Of a stretch of 64,000 nt of DNA, positions 34,927 to 43,278 are shown in pieces. The notes beneath the pieces are model-generated. The model was not told the origin of the DNA, ran no database searches, and saw nothing but the letters and a program-made list of their open reading frames with translations. This stretch comes from an uncultured Oscillospiraceae bacterium (GTDB taxonomy: Bacteria > Bacillota > Clostridia > Oscillospirales > Oscillospiraceae), in contig CAMVRT010000009.1 of NCBI GenBank assembly GCA_947169975.1, positions 1-64,000 of the forward strand. Direction: 5' to 3'. The position numbers were made by a program, and so were the translations under genes. Positions within the stretch are counted from its first letter, which is position 1; every line of letters starts with the position of its first letter.

Positions 34927-34976
34927 TTAACAATCTACTGTGTTAATAATCTATCATGTGTGCCGAATAAAGTCAA
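34927..34976 (-). promoter_or_regulatory. Promoter of the subtilase-VWA operon with direct repeats
   Basis: On the minus strand TTGACT (34971-34976) and TAGATT (34948-34953) are 17 bp apart. Two direct copies of TAGATTNTTAA (34943-34953 and 34927-34937), 16 bp apart, begin at the -10 and run into the transcribed region. They may be binding sites for an unidentified regulator. Confidence 0.5.
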
Positions 34977-34980
34977 GAAA

Positions 34981-35087
34981 CGCGAAAGATGTAAGGCCGC
35001 CCGCCAAAAAGAACAAGCACCCACCGAAGTGAGTGCTTGTAAAAGAGACCTTTTAGCGCTTGGAGAACTGAGGTGCGCGACGGGCGG
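34981..35087. repeat. Diverged duplicate of the rpsI 3' end and terminator (copy A)
   Basis: Copy A (34981-35087) repeats the block at 35149-35259. It contains, on the minus strand, the last ten codons of rpsI plus stop ([10 protein letters not shown]) with only synonymous changes, and then a terminator hairpin of different stem sequence (35013-35024 with 35029-35040) at the same place, and the shared tail GGCGGGCGGCCTT. The mix of a conserved gene end and a divergent hairpin points to DNA from another strain rather than simple slippage; this is how integration at a gene 3' end looks. Confidence 0.75.
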
Positions 35088-35148
35088 AGACGCCGCCTCC
35101 GGCGGCGCTCCGGGGTTATGGCGTTTCGCTCGCCGCTTGCGCAGCAAC

Positions 35149-35259
35149 CGCGAAACATGCCAAAAGGCCGCCCGCCAAAAAAAGTACCTGCCCCGTTCGG
35201 AGCAGGTACATAGTTTGAAAACGGTTAGCGCTTGGAGAACTGAGGAGCACGACGGGCGG
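35149..35259. repeat. Genuine rpsI 3' end and terminator (copy B of the repeat)
   Basis: The partner of copy A. It spans the real rpsI stop and terminator. The about 60 bp between the copies (35088-35148) are GC-rich with a small hairpin and no open frame. Confidence 0.75.
35177..35209 (-). terminator. Terminator of rplM-rpsI
   Basis: An 11-bp stem (35184-35194 with 35199-35209) with a GTTC loop is followed on the minus strand by seven T residues. It starts 16 bp after the rpsI stop. Confidence 0.9.
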
Positions 35260-35629
35260 CCTTCAGACCGTACTTCTTGCGCTCCTTCATGCGAGGATCG
35301 CGGGTCAGGAAACCGGCCTTCTTCAGCAGAGGACGGAACTCGGGATCCATCAGCAGCAGGGCGCGGCTGATGCCGTGACGCAGGGCGCCGGCCTGGCCGG
35401 ACACACCGCCGCCCTCGACGGTGGCGACGATGTCCACCTTGCCGGTGGTGTTGGTGGTGTTCAGGGGCTGACGGACGACCATCTTCAGAGTCTCCAGACC
35501 GAAGTACTCGTCGATGTCGCGGCCGTTGATGGTGATCTTGCCGGTGCCGTTCTGGAACAGGTGCACGCGGGCCACGGAGGACTTGCGACGGCCGGTGCCG
35601 TACAGATAGGGATTCTTGGACTGATACAT
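35225..35629 (-). CDS. rpsI: 30S ribosomal protein uS9
   Basis: A 134-residue S9 with [12 protein letters not shown] near the N-terminus, [20 protein letters not shown] in the middle and the conserved C-terminal tail RRAPQFSKR, whose final Lys-Arg reaches the P-site tRNA. It is 14 bp downstream of rplM, in the universal L13-S9 operon. Its 3' end is duplicated at 35055-35087. Confidence 0.97.
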   Translation of the reverse strand: MYQSKNPYLYGTGRRKSSVARVHLFQNGTGKITINGRDIDEYFGLETLKMVVRQPLNTTNTTGKVDIVATVEGGGVSGQAGALRHGISRALLLMDPEFRPLLKKAGFLTRDPRMKERKKYGLKAARRAPQFSKR

Positions 35630-35643
35630 TCTTCTTTTCCTCC

Positions 35644-36069
35644 TTATTTGACCAGTTCGGGCTTCTGAGCCTGATGCTCATGCTGCTCGCCGGCATAGAT
35701 GTGCAGGCGCTTCAGGGAGTCCTTGGTGATGGTGTTGCGGGGCATCATGCCGCGGACGGCCACGCGCATAGCCAGCTCGGGCTTCTCCTGCATCAGGATG
35801 CGGTACTTGGTCTCCTTCAGACCGCCCACCCAACCGGAGTGGGTGCGATAATACTTCTGTTCCAGCTTGTTGCCGGTCAGAACGGCCTTGCCGGCGTTGA
35901 TGACGATGACGTTGTCACCGCAGTCGGCGTGGGGGGTGTAAGTGACTTTGCCCTTGCCGCGCAGCAGGTCGGCCACGATGACGGCGGTCTTGCCCATGGG
36001 CTGGCCGGCGGCATCCACGACGTACCACTTGCGCTCAATGTTGGCCTTGTTTGCCATGAAAGTGGACAT
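35644..36069 (-). CDS. rplM: 50S ribosomal protein uL13
   Basis: A 141-residue L13: [59 protein letters not shown] and RGMMPRN are hallmark segments (quoted in pieces). ATG 36069 follows GGAGG; the frame is open further upstream but that part is leader. It is the first gene of the L13-S9 operon. Confidence 0.97.
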   Translation of the reverse strand: MSTFMANKANIERKWYVVDAAGQPMGKTAVIVADLLRGKGKVTYTPHADCGDNVIVINAGKAVLTGNKLEQKYYRTHSGWVGGLKETKYRILMQEKPELAMRVAVRGMMPRNTITKDSLKRLHIYAGEQHEHQAQKPELVK

Positions 36070-36074
36070 GTTGT

Positions 36075-36160
36075 TTCCTCCATTTATTTCAATGTTTCTT
36101 GCTTTACTTTTCCGGACTCCCTTGTTACAATCGGGAGGGAGAAAGGCGCTCAAACGCGCA
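36075..36160 (-). ncRNA. Candidate L13 leader (autoregulatory mRNA structure)
   Basis: The transcribed leader of rplM contains a hairpin CTCCC-loop-GGGAG (minus strand; plus 36117-36121 with 36133-36137) whose loop reads GATTGTAACAA, a form I associate with the L13 leader of Firmicutes. In that family L13 binds the leader to repress its own operon. The match is by eye only. Confidence 0.4.
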
Positions 36161-36166
36161 GGATTA

Positions 36167-36195
36167 TTTATAGCACAGCATTTTTCCCTTGTCAA
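36167..36195 (-). promoter_or_regulatory. Sigma-A promoter of rplM-rpsI
   Basis: On the minus strand a perfect TTGACA (36190-36195) and TATAAA (36167-36172) are separated by 17 bp, about 100 bp upstream of rplM. Confidence 0.8.
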
Positions 36196-36301
36196 CACTA
36201 ATTTTGATTACGGGCAAAACATCTGTGATTTACTCTTAATTACTCCTGTTTTCTCTTGTTTTCTTCAATCACAAATTTGTTTTTTCAACGGAGGAGCCGT
36301 T

Positions 36302-37027
36302 ATGCAGCACATTTTGGGGCTTGTCCGCCGCTGCGTGGAGGACTACCACATGATCGCCCCGGGGGATAGGATCGCCGTGGGCGTCAGCGGGGGAAAGGAC
36401 AGCCTGCTGACCCTGGCCGCCCTGGTGCGGCTGCGGGAGTTTTACCCTGTACCCTTTACGGTGGAGGCCATCACGCTGGAAATGGGCATGCCCGGCATGG
36501 ACTTTACGCCTGTGGCGGAGCTGTGCCAGAGCTGGGGAGTGCCCTACACCCGCATTGCCGTACCGGTCTATGAGATCGTCTTTCAGGAGCGGAAGGAGAA
36601 GAATCCCTGCTCCCTCTGCGCCAAGCTGCGCCGGGGCAGTCTCAACACCGCGCTGGTGGAGCGGGATATCCACAAGATCGCTCTGGGCCACCACTACGAC
36701 GACGCCGTAGAGACGCTGCTGATGAACCTGCTGTTTGAAGGCCGCATCGGCTGCTTCCAGCCGGTGACGTATCTGGACCGCACCGGCGTCACCCAGATCC
36801 GTCCGCTGCTCTACTGCCGTGAGGACGAGATCCGCCGCACGGTGGAAAAACTGAACCTGCCGGTGGTGAAGAATCCCTGCCCCGCCGACGGCGCCAGCCG
36901 CCGACAGGAGATCAAGGAGCTGATCGCCGATCTGGAGAGGAAATATCCCAACCTGAAGCAGAAGCTGTTCGGCGCCGTACAGCGCTATCCTCTGTACGGC
37001 TGGAATCTGGAGGCGGAGGAACGATGA
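36302..37027 (+). CDS. TtcA-like tRNA 2-thiolation ATPase
   Basis: A 241-residue PP-loop protein with SGGKDS (29-34) for ATP binding, PCSLC (C102, C105) and C192 (NPCPADG), which match the three Fe-S cysteines of TtcA, the enzyme making 2-thiocytidine at position 32 of some tRNAs. GHHYDDAVETLLMNLL is also typical. The start ATG 36302 follows GGAGGA; the frame is open far upstream but overlaps rplM on the other strand. The gene is coupled by ATGA to the MFS gene. TtcA is the best match; a relative in the TilS/Ncs6 group is possible. Confidence 0.8.
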   Translation: MQHILGLVRRCVEDYHMIAPGDRIAVGVSGGKDSLLTLAALVRLREFYPVPFTVEAITLEMGMPGMDFTPVAELCQSWGVPYTRIAVPVYEIVFQERKEKNPCSLCAKLRRGSLNTALVERDIHKIALGHHYDDAVETLLMNLLFEGRIGCFQPVTYLDRTGVTQIRPLLYCREDEIRRTVEKLNLPVVKNPCPADGASRRQEIKELIADLERKYPNLKQKLFGAVQRYPLYGWNLEAEER

Positions 37028-38298
37028 AAAAGAAAGCCACACCCCTTGGCGGACGCACCTGGGCGGCCCTGCTGATTTTCGGGCTGTTCGGCCAGATCGC
37101 CTGGGTCATCGAGAACATGTATTTCAACGTGTTCCTGTACAACACCATCTCCGGCGACACGGCCATGATCGCCGCCATGGTGGGCTGGAGCGCCGTCACC
37201 GCCACGGTGACCACCCTGATCATGGGCGCGCTCAGCGACAAGCTGGGCCGGCGCAAGGCGTTCATCGTGGGCGGCTACCTTCTGTGGGGCGTCAGCATCG
37301 CCGTGTTCGCCCTGGTGCGCACACCTGCCGCTGCCGCCGCCCACGGCACCGCCGTGCTGGTGGTGATCCTGGACTGCGTGATGACCTTCTTCGGCTCTAC
37401 CGCCAACGACGCCGCCTTCAACGCCTGGGTCACCGACGTGACCACCGAGGACAACCGTGGCCGCACAGAGACTGTGCTGGCCATCATGCCGCTGATCGCC
37501 ATGCTGGTGGTATTCGGCGCGCTGGACGGTCTGACCCAGAGCGGCAGCTGGCCCCTGTTCTTCCTGATCGTGGGCGGATTGACCGCGGCGGGCGGTCTGG
37601 TGGGCCTGTTCGTGCTGAAGGAGCCCGTTGGGCTGAAACGAGCCGACGGCAGCTACTTTGCCGATATTCTCTACGGCCTGCGGCCTTCGGTGGTGAAGGC
37701 CAACCCGCTGCTGTATCTGTCCCTGTGCGCCCTGGGAGTCTACTCCATCAGCCAGCAGGTCTATATGCCATACCTTATAATTTACATCCAGCAGTTCCTG
37801 GGCATCACCGATTACACCATGTTGCTGGCCGGGGTGCTGATCGTCAGCTCCGTTGTGTCCGTGGCTGTGGGTAAGACGGTGGACCGTGTGGGAAAGCTGC
37901 CCAGTTTGTGGGCGGCGGCGCCGGTGGGCGTGATCGGGCTGGCGCTGATGTACTTCGCCCGGAGCCAGTGGGCCGTGCTGGGCGCCGGCATCGTGATGCT
38001 GGGCGGCGGCATGGTGATCCTGGCCTGCTGCAACGGTCTGATCCGGGACTACACGCCGGAGCACATGGCCGGGCGGTTCCAGGGCATCCGCATCATTTTC
38101 CAGGTGCTGATCCCCATGGTCACCGGCCCGTATCTGGGCGTGCTGGCCATCCGCTCCACCGGCATGACCTATGACGACCTTGGCACCTTGAAGGAGGTGC
38201 CCACCCCCGGTATCTTCCTGATGGCGGCGGCTGTTTTGCTGCTGATCTTTATTGTCATTGCCCTGCTGGGCAGGCAGAAGAGAAAGGGGGCGGCGTGA
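37024..38298 (+). CDS. Major facilitator superfamily transporter
   Basis: A 424-residue protein with about twelve hydrophobic helices. The loop between helices 2 and 3 holds an MFS motif (GALSDKLGRRKAFIVGGY) and PPSVVKANPLLYL-like inter-domain loop residues separate the halves. It resembles sugar/cation symporters or the SLC45-like group (WVIENMYFNVFLYNTI). Overlap with ttcA (ATGA) and a 1-bp overlap with the GH2 gene suggest it imports the substrate or product of that hydrolase. Confidence 0.85.
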   Translation: MKKKATPLGGRTWAALLIFGLFGQIAWVIENMYFNVFLYNTISGDTAMIAAMVGWSAVTATVTTLIMGALSDKLGRRKAFIVGGYLLWGVSIAVFALVRTPAAAAAHGTAVLVVILDCVMTFFGSTANDAAFNAWVTDVTTEDNRGRTETVLAIMPLIAMLVVFGALDGLTQSGSWPLFFLIVGGLTAAGGLVGLFVLKEPVGLKRADGSYFADILYGLRPSVVKANPLLYLSLCALGVYSISQQVYMPYLIIYIQQFLGITDYTMLLAGVLIVSSVVSVAVGKTVDRVGKLPSLWAAAPVGVIGLALMYFARSQWAVLGAGIVMLGGGMVILACCNGLIRDYTPEHMAGRFQGIRIIFQVLIPMVTGPYLGVLAIRSTGMTYDDLGTLKEVPTPGIFLMAAAVLLLIFIVIALLGRQKRKGAA

Positions 38299-40025
38299 TG
38301 AACCGTTTGCTGACCCCCTGGGGCGAGACGCTGGACCGGGCACATCCCCTGCCGGAATACCCCCGGCCCCAGATGGTGAGGGACAGCTATCTCAATCTGA
38401 ACGGGCCGTGGACCTATACCGTGGAGGACGGCGACGAGTATTCCCGCCGCCGCACCGGTACCATCACCGTGCCCTTCTCGCCGGAATGCCTGCTCTCCGG
38501 CTGCGATTTCCAGCTCCGGAGCGGGGAGACGCTGTGGTACGAGCGGACCTTTACCCTGCGGTCGGGGTTCCGGCGGGACCGGGTGCTGCTCCACTTCGGC
38601 GCTGTGGACCAGAGCTGTACCGTTCGGGTCAACGACAAGGCGGTGGGCGGCCACGAGGGCGGTTACCTGCCCTTTACGCTGGACATTACCGACGCGTTGA
38701 CAGACGGGGAGAACCGGCTCACCGTGGCGGTGCGCGACCTCACCAACGGCGGCGAACACGCCTACGGCAAGCAGAAATATGACCGGGGCGGCATCTGGTA
38801 CACCGCCACCAGCGGCATCTGGCAGACGGTGTGGCTGGAGAGCGTGCCGGCCAATTATATCAAAACACTGCGCCTGACCCCGGATTTTGACAACCGCTGC
38901 CTGCGCTGGGAGATCGAAGCCGACGATGCCGCCGGCGCACATCTCACCGTGTATATGGACGGCCGGGTCATTGCGGAGGACGAATCGGGCTGCTGCCCTG
39001 TCCCCGGGGACTGCTTCCGTCCGTGGACACCGGAAGATCCGTTTCTCTATACGGTGGAGTTTGAGCTGGGAGAAGACCGGGTGGAGAGCTATTTCGGCAT
39101 GCGGAAGTTCTCCACGGTGGAATACAAGGGACACCGCGTCTTTGCCCTCAACAACGAGCCGTATTTCCAGACGGGGCTGCTGGATCAGGGCTACTGGTCC
39201 GACGGGCTCTACACCGCGCCCTCCGACGAGGCCATGCTCCACGACCTGCGCACGGTGAAGGCCATGGGCTTCAATATGCTGCGCAAGCACATCAAGATCG
39301 AGCCGGCCCGGTGGTATTACCACTGCGACCGGCTGGGGATCCTGGTGTGGCAGGACGCCCCCAGCGGCGGCGATCCCTTCCTGCCGCTTTACACCCAGTA
39401 TCTGCCCTTTATCGGCGTCAGGGTGAAGGACAGGCCGTCCCGGAAATTCGGCCGGGCCGACGAAAAAGGCCGCGCCCGGTTCGAGCGCGACCTGGAGGAG
39501 ATGATCGCTCATCTCTATAACTACGTATCGCTTTGTCTGTGGGTGCCCTTCAACGAGGGATGGGGTCAGTTTGACGCCAACCGTATCGCCGAGAAGGTGA
39601 AGAAGCTGGATCCCACCCGCCCGGTGGATCACGCCAGCGGCTGGCACGATCAGGGCGGCGGCGACGTGGACAGCCGCCACGTCTACTACAAGCCCGTCCG
39701 GCTGAAAAACGACGGCCGCCGGGTGCTGGCCCTGACGGAGTTCGGCGGCTACAGTCTGCCGATCCCCGGACACTGTGCCGAGGATAAGGAGTTCGGCTAC
39801 CGGGCCTACCAGAGCGAGGAGGCGTGGATGGACGCGGTGGAGAAGCTGTACCGGGAGCAGGTGATCCCCCACATTGAAAAAGAGGGGCTCAGCGCCGCCG
39901 TCTACACCCAGGTCAGCGATGTAGAGGAGGAGGTCAACGGTCTCATGACCTTTGACCGCCGTGTGACGAAGATGGACGAGAGCCGGATGGCGGCCATCAA
40001 CGCCGCGTTGAAATTTATTAAGTAA
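38298..40025 (+). CDS. Glycoside hydrolase family 2 protein
   Basis: A 575-residue intracellular (no signal peptide) GH2 enzyme: N-terminal jelly roll (YEYPRPQMVRDSYLNLNGPW region), an Ig-like domain (about 185-270) and a TIM barrel with the acid/base glutamate in WVPFNEGWGQFD and the nucleophile in ALTEFGGYS. Family members cleave beta-galactosides, beta-glucuronides or beta-mannosides; the substrate is unclear. ATG 38298 overlaps the MFS stop (TGATG). With the transporter it forms a small glycoside uptake and hydrolysis unit. Confidence 0.88.
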   Translation: MNRLLTPWGETLDRAHPLPEYPRPQMVRDSYLNLNGPWTYTVEDGDEYSRRRTGTITVPFSPECLLSGCDFQLRSGETLWYERTFTLRSGFRRDRVLLHFGAVDQSCTVRVNDKAVGGHEGGYLPFTLDITDALTDGENRLTVAVRDLTNGGEHAYGKQKYDRGGIWYTATSGIWQTVWLESVPANYIKTLRLTPDFDNRCLRWEIEADDAAGAHLTVYMDGRVIAEDESGCCPVPGDCFRPWTPEDPFLYTVEFELGEDRVESYFGMRKFSTVEYKGHRVFALNNEPYFQTGLLDQGYWSDGLYTAPSDEAMLHDLRTVKAMGFNMLRKHIKIEPARWYYHCDRLGILVWQDAPSGGDPFLPLYTQYLPFIGVRVKDRPSRKFGRADEKGRARFERDLEEMIAHLYNYVSLCLWVPFNEGWGQFDANRIAEKVKKLDPTRPVDHASGWHDQGGGDVDSRHVYYKPVRLKNDGRRVLALTEFGGYSLPIPGHCAEDKEFGYRAYQSEEAWMDAVEKLYREQVIPHIEKEGLSAAVYTQVSDVEEEVNGLMTFDRRVTKMDESRMAAINAALKFIK

Positions 40026-40183
40026 ACGATGAATGAATCGAAGTGCGCGGATTGGCGAACTGATTTTTCGACTGATGAAGACGAAAAAACGCAGGAATAC
40101 TTTGTGTATTTCAAGTTTTTGAGGCAAAATCAGACGGGAAAATATGCCGTCAAGACGTGTGCGGCGATTTGTTCAGCGTTTAC

Positions 40184-40450
40184 TCAAGTAAGTACCCAGC
40201 GCACCAGCACCAGCAGAATGAACCCGGGCACGCCCAGGATCCCCACCACAAGGCCGTTGAAGAGGTTGAGGCCCAGGGAGAGACCGGTGTAGCCGGAGGT
40301 GAGGTTCAGCAGCCACATGGCGCCGAAGCCCAGCGCGGCGTTCAGCAGCACCCGCACCGCCAGCTTCAGCGGGGAGGAGAAGAGCCGCACCGCCGCCACC
40401 AGCAGAAAGAGCAGTGTGAGCCCCAGGGCGATCTTCTCTACGACAGACAT
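40184..40450 (-). CDS. bofA: BofA family pro-sigma-K processing inhibitor
   Basis: An 88-residue membrane protein (MSVVEKIALGLTLLFLLVAAV) with helices near 8-25, 32-50 and 63-86 and a conserved GLNLFNGLVVGILGVPGFILL end. In Bacillus, BofA holds the SpoIVFB protease inactive in the forespore membrane until sigma-K is needed. It overlaps the YaaL gene by 13 bp, the same neighbour as in Bacillus. About 160 bp to the convergent GH2 gene hold no feature I can name. Confidence 0.85.
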   Translation of the reverse strand: MSVVEKIALGLTLLFLLVAAVRLFSSPLKLAVRVLLNAALGFGAMWLLNLTSGYTGLSLGLNLFNGLVVGILGVPGFILLVLVRWVLT

Positions 40451-40692
40451 ATGCCGCCTCCGCCGGCGGCCAGCGCCGCCACATAGCCGTCCGCCGGGCC
40501 TTTTGCCAGGCGCAGCAGATAGTTGTATTTGGCCTGCAGGGCGTTGATCTCAAACACGCAGGACTCCACCAGCTCCGGGTCGCATACGTAGTTGAAGCGT
40601 TCATAGGCCCGGCGCAGGGCCTGGGCGGTGTCCTGCAGCTCCCGCTGCAGCTCCGCCGCGGCGGTACGGGCGGTATCGTTTCGTCTTTTCAT
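40438..40692 (-). CDS. YaaL-like DUF2508 protein
   Basis: An 84-residue, helical, cytosolic protein: MKRRNDTARTAAAELQRELQDTAQALRRAYERFNYVCDPEL (split), VESCVFEINALQAKYNYLLR. The F-N-x2-DPELVE and I-ALQAKYNYL pattern fits DUF2508/YaaL. The function is unknown; it sits upstream of bofA in many spore formers. The start ATG 40692 follows GGAGGGATC; a longer frame reaches 40749 but has no RBS. Confidence 0.8.
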   Translation of the reverse strand: MKRRNDTARTAAAELQRELQDTAQALRRAYERFNYVCDPELVESCVFEINALQAKYNYLLRLAKGPADGYVAALAAGGGGICLS

Positions 40693-40781
40693 GGGGGATC
40701 CCTCCTGTTCTGTCTTATATGTACTAGCTATTCTGGACAAATATGCCACCGATTAAACCGTTGGCGAGAAAGGAATGGATC

Positions 40782-41225
40782 ATGCACGAGGAATTTATGC
40801 GTCAGGCGCTGATTCTGGCCCGGGAAGCCGCCGCCGCGGGCGAGGTGCCTGTGGGCTGCGTCATTGTGAAGGACGGGGAAATCGTGGGCCGCGGCCGCAA
40901 CCGCCGGGAGGAGAAGCAGCAGGTAGCCTCCCACGCGGAGATGGAGGCCATGGCTCAGGCCAACGAGACACTGGGCACCTGGCGGCTGGACGGCTGCACC
41001 ATGTACGTGACGCTGGAGCCCTGCCCCATGTGCGCCGGCGCCATTATCAACGCCCGGATCGACCGGGTCTACTACGGCACCCGGGACGAGGCCATGGGAG
41101 CCTGCGGCGGCGTACTGAATCTGTTTATGGAGGCCTTTCCCCACCGCCCCGCCCTGGTGGGCGGCGTGCTGGCGGCGGAGTGCCGGGCGGTGCTTTCCGC
41201 GTTTTTCCGGGGCTTGCGGGGATAA
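40782..41225 (+). CDS. tadA: tRNA-specific adenosine deaminase
   Basis: TadA converts A34 to inosine in tRNA-Arg(ACG). The 147-residue protein has the zinc-binding deaminase motif H51-A-E53 and PCPMC (C81, C84), with NARIDRVYYGTRDEAMGACGG at the C-terminal half. The start ATG 40782 follows AAAGGA. It is divergent from yaaL across 89 bp. Confidence 0.92.
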   Translation: MHEEFMRQALILAREAAAAGEVPVGCVIVKDGEIVGRGRNRREEKQQVASHAEMEAMAQANETLGTWRLDGCTMYVTLEPCPMCAGAIINARIDRVYYGTRDEAMGACGGVLNLFMEAFPHRPALVGGVLAAECRAVLSAFFRGLRG

Positions 41226-41298
41226 AACGGCGCTGCAAACGGATTTAATACTTTTGTAATAAAATTACGTGGGATTCTGTAACAACCTCTTGGTATTC

Positions 41299-41388
41299 TA
41301 TAATCGCAAGTAACGAATCTTTTTTCATCAATCTTCCTACCTAATCAAGCGGAAACCGGGGGCACGGTTTCCGCTTGACGGTTTTTTT
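41299..41388 (+). ncRNA. Candidate short transcript or leader with terminator ahead of spoIID
   Basis: A TATAAT (41299-41304) without a clear -35 is followed by a strong terminator: 13-bp stem (41346-41358 with 41365-41377), loop GGGGCA, then T7 (41382-41388). The terminator lies 120 bp after tadA and 80 bp before spoIID. It either ends tadA transcription late or defines a short independent RNA of about 80 nt. No open frame is present. Confidence 0.35.
41346..41388 (+). terminator. Intrinsic terminator between tadA and spoIID
   Basis: A perfect 13-bp stem (41346-41358 and 41365-41377) with a 6-nt loop and a T7 run at 41382-41388. Confidence 0.85.
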
Positions 41389-41468
41389 CGGGGAATGGAG
41401 CGGACGAGCCGGGCATACAGTGGACAGAAGGGGGACAGCCCCCCAATCCGCTGAAAGGAAGTGCCGCC

Positions 41469-42458
41469 GTGAAATCGTCTGTTGTGACCGGCCTGCTGAT
41501 GACCGTTCTGCTGTTTGTGCCGCCGTTGCTGTTCGCCCCTGTCGATGCGCCGGAGAGCGCCGCTCCACGGGAGGAACCGAAGACCGTGGAGGAGTCCGCC
41601 CCGATCCGCCGGGACGCCAACGTGACTGTGCGGGTGTGGGACGGGGAGAAAATCGTGGAGACCACCATGGCAGAGTATCTGCCCGGCGTGGTGCGGGGTG
41701 AGATGCCCGCCGCCTTTGAGCCGGCTGCCCTTTCTGCCCAGGCGGTGGCGGAGCGCACCTATATATATTATCTCCGGGGCAGGCATAAGAGCAGCCACCC
41801 GGACGCGGACGTATGTACCGACCCGGCCTGCTGCAGCGCGTGGATGTCCGCGGACAGCGCCCGGGAGAAGTGGGGCGACCGGTTTGCCGAGTATGAGGCA
41901 AAAATCGAACAGGCCGTGGCGGATACCGACGGGCAGATCATTCTGTACGGCGGCGAGCCGATCATGGCGGTGTTCCACTCCTCCTCCGCCGGAGCCACCG
42001 CCGCCAGCGGCCAGGTGTGGACGGCGGATCTGCCCTATCTGCGCAGCGTGTCCAGCCCGGAAACGGAGGACACCGTGCCCAACTACTACAGCGTCACCGA
42101 CGTTTCAGCAGAGAAATTCCGCTCCGCCGTGCTGGCGGCCTATCCCCAGGCCGATCTCTCCGGCGACGCCGCCGGATGGATCACCGGCGTCCGGCGGGAT
42201 GACTCCGGCCGGGTGGAGGAGCTGACGGTGGGCGGCGTCACCGTGCCCGGCACGGCACTGCGCGCCATGTTCTCCCTGCGCTCCACTGCCTTTACCGCCG
42301 CGGCGGAGGGGGATACCGTCACCTTCCGCGTCACCGGCTACGGTCACGGTGTTGGCATGAGTCAGTACGGCGCCAACGAGCTGGCCCGGCAGGGCAAAAC
42401 GTGGCAGGAGATCCTCCGGTGGTACTATTCCGGCGTCACCATCGGCCCGGCGACGTAA
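41469..42458 (+). CDS. spoIID: SpoIID family stage II sporulation protein
   Basis: SpoIID is a membrane-bound lytic transglycosylase that helps remodel peptidoglycan during forespore engulfment. The 329-residue protein has one N-terminal helix (5-23), MAEYLPGVVRGEMPAAFEPAA, LSAQAVAERTYIYY, HSSSAGATAASGQVW and the C-terminal FRVTGYGHGVGMSQYGA. The start is GTG 41469 behind AAGGAAGTG. It precedes a two-component system by 138 bp. Confidence 0.9.
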   Translation: MKSSVVTGLLMTVLLFVPPLLFAPVDAPESAAPREEPKTVEESAPIRRDANVTVRVWDGEKIVETTMAEYLPGVVRGEMPAAFEPAALSAQAVAERTYIYYLRGRHKSSHPDADVCTDPACCSAWMSADSAREKWGDRFAEYEAKIEQAVADTDGQIILYGGEPIMAVFHSSSAGATAASGQVWTADLPYLRSVSSPETEDTVPNYYSVTDVSAEKFRSAVLAAYPQADLSGDAAGWITGVRRDDSGRVEELTVGGVTVPGTALRAMFSLRSTAFTAAAEGDTVTFRVTGYGHGVGMSQYGANELARQGKTWQEILRWYYSGVTIGPAT

Positions 42459-42529
42459 AGAAAACCTATACAAGACGGGAAAAATGTGCTATACTGCAAA
42501 GTGGTTTTCCGGGCAAATTTACAGAATGT

Positions 42530-42559
42530 TCAGGAAAACCGGGCTTTTACGGCTATAAT
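42530..42559 (+). promoter_or_regulatory. Possible promoter of the two-component system
   Basis: TATAAT (42554-42559) has TTCAGG (42530-42535) 18 bp upstream, a weak -35. The response regulator starts 38 bp further on. Confidence 0.4.
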
Positions 42560-42596
42560 GACAGACAAAACCACACCGTGGAGGGAGGCTTCGCGT

Positions 42597-43277
42597 ATGG
42601 CACGAAATATTCTGGTGGTGGAGGACGACCGCAATATCTCCGACCTGATCCGCATGTATCTGGAGAAGGAGGGCTTTGAGGTCCGCATTGCCTACGACGG
42701 CGGCAAGGCCGTGGAGGAGTACGACGCCCAGGCGCCGGATATGGTGCTGCTGGACATCATGCTGCCCGTGATGGACGGCTGGGCGGTGTGCGCCCATATC
42801 CGGGAGAAAGCCCGGACGCCCATCATCATGCTGACAGCCAAGAGCGAGGTCAACGACCGCATCACCGGTCTGGAAATGGGCGCCGACGACTATCTGGTCA
42901 AGCCCTTCGAGATGAAGGAGCTGATGGCCCGGATCAACGCCGTGCTGCGCCGCAGCGAGATCCCCGACGACACCCGCAAGCGCCTGACCTTTGACAAGCT
43001 GGTCATCGACCTGGACAGCTATGAGCTGATCGTGGACGGTAAGAGCGTGGATACGCCGCCCAAGGAGCTGGAGCTGCTGTACCATCTTGCCTCCACGCCA
43101 AACCGGGTCTATACCCGCAACCAGCTGCTGGACGAGGTGTGGGGCTTCGACTACTTCGGCGACAGCCGCACCGTGGACGTCCACATCAAGCGCCTGCGGG
43201 AAAAGGTGGAGAACGTGTCCGATCAGTGGAGCCTGAAAACCGTTTGGGGCGTGGGCTACAAGTTCGAAGTGAAGTGA
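42597..43277 (+). CDS. OmpR-family response regulator
   Basis: A 226-residue regulator. The receiver domain (1-120) has the acidic pair (VVEDD), phosphoacceptor D53 (LLDIMLPVMDG) and the K of LVKPFE. The winged-helix DNA-binding domain (130-226) has PPKELELLYHLAST, NQLLDEVWGFDYFGDSRTVD and HIKRLREKVE. ATG 42597 follows GGAGGGAGG. It is 1 bp ahead of the kinase gene and probably controls this operon, including the HtrA protease. Confidence 0.93.
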   Translation: MARNILVVEDDRNISDLIRMYLEKEGFEVRIAYDGGKAVEEYDAQAPDMVLLDIMLPVMDGWAVCAHIREKARTPIIMLTAKSEVNDRITGLEMGADDYLVKPFEMKELMARINAVLRRSEIPDDTRKRLTFDKLVIDLDSYELIVDGKSVDTPPKELELLYHLASTPNRVYTRNQLLDEVWGFDYFGDSRTVDVHIKRLREKVENVSDQWSLKTVWGVGYKFEVK

Positions 43278-43278
43278 T

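Noticed and set aside
35088-35148. Gene between the two rpsI-end copies
   Set aside because: Only about 60 bp and no start with an RBS; a small GC hairpin is all that is visible.
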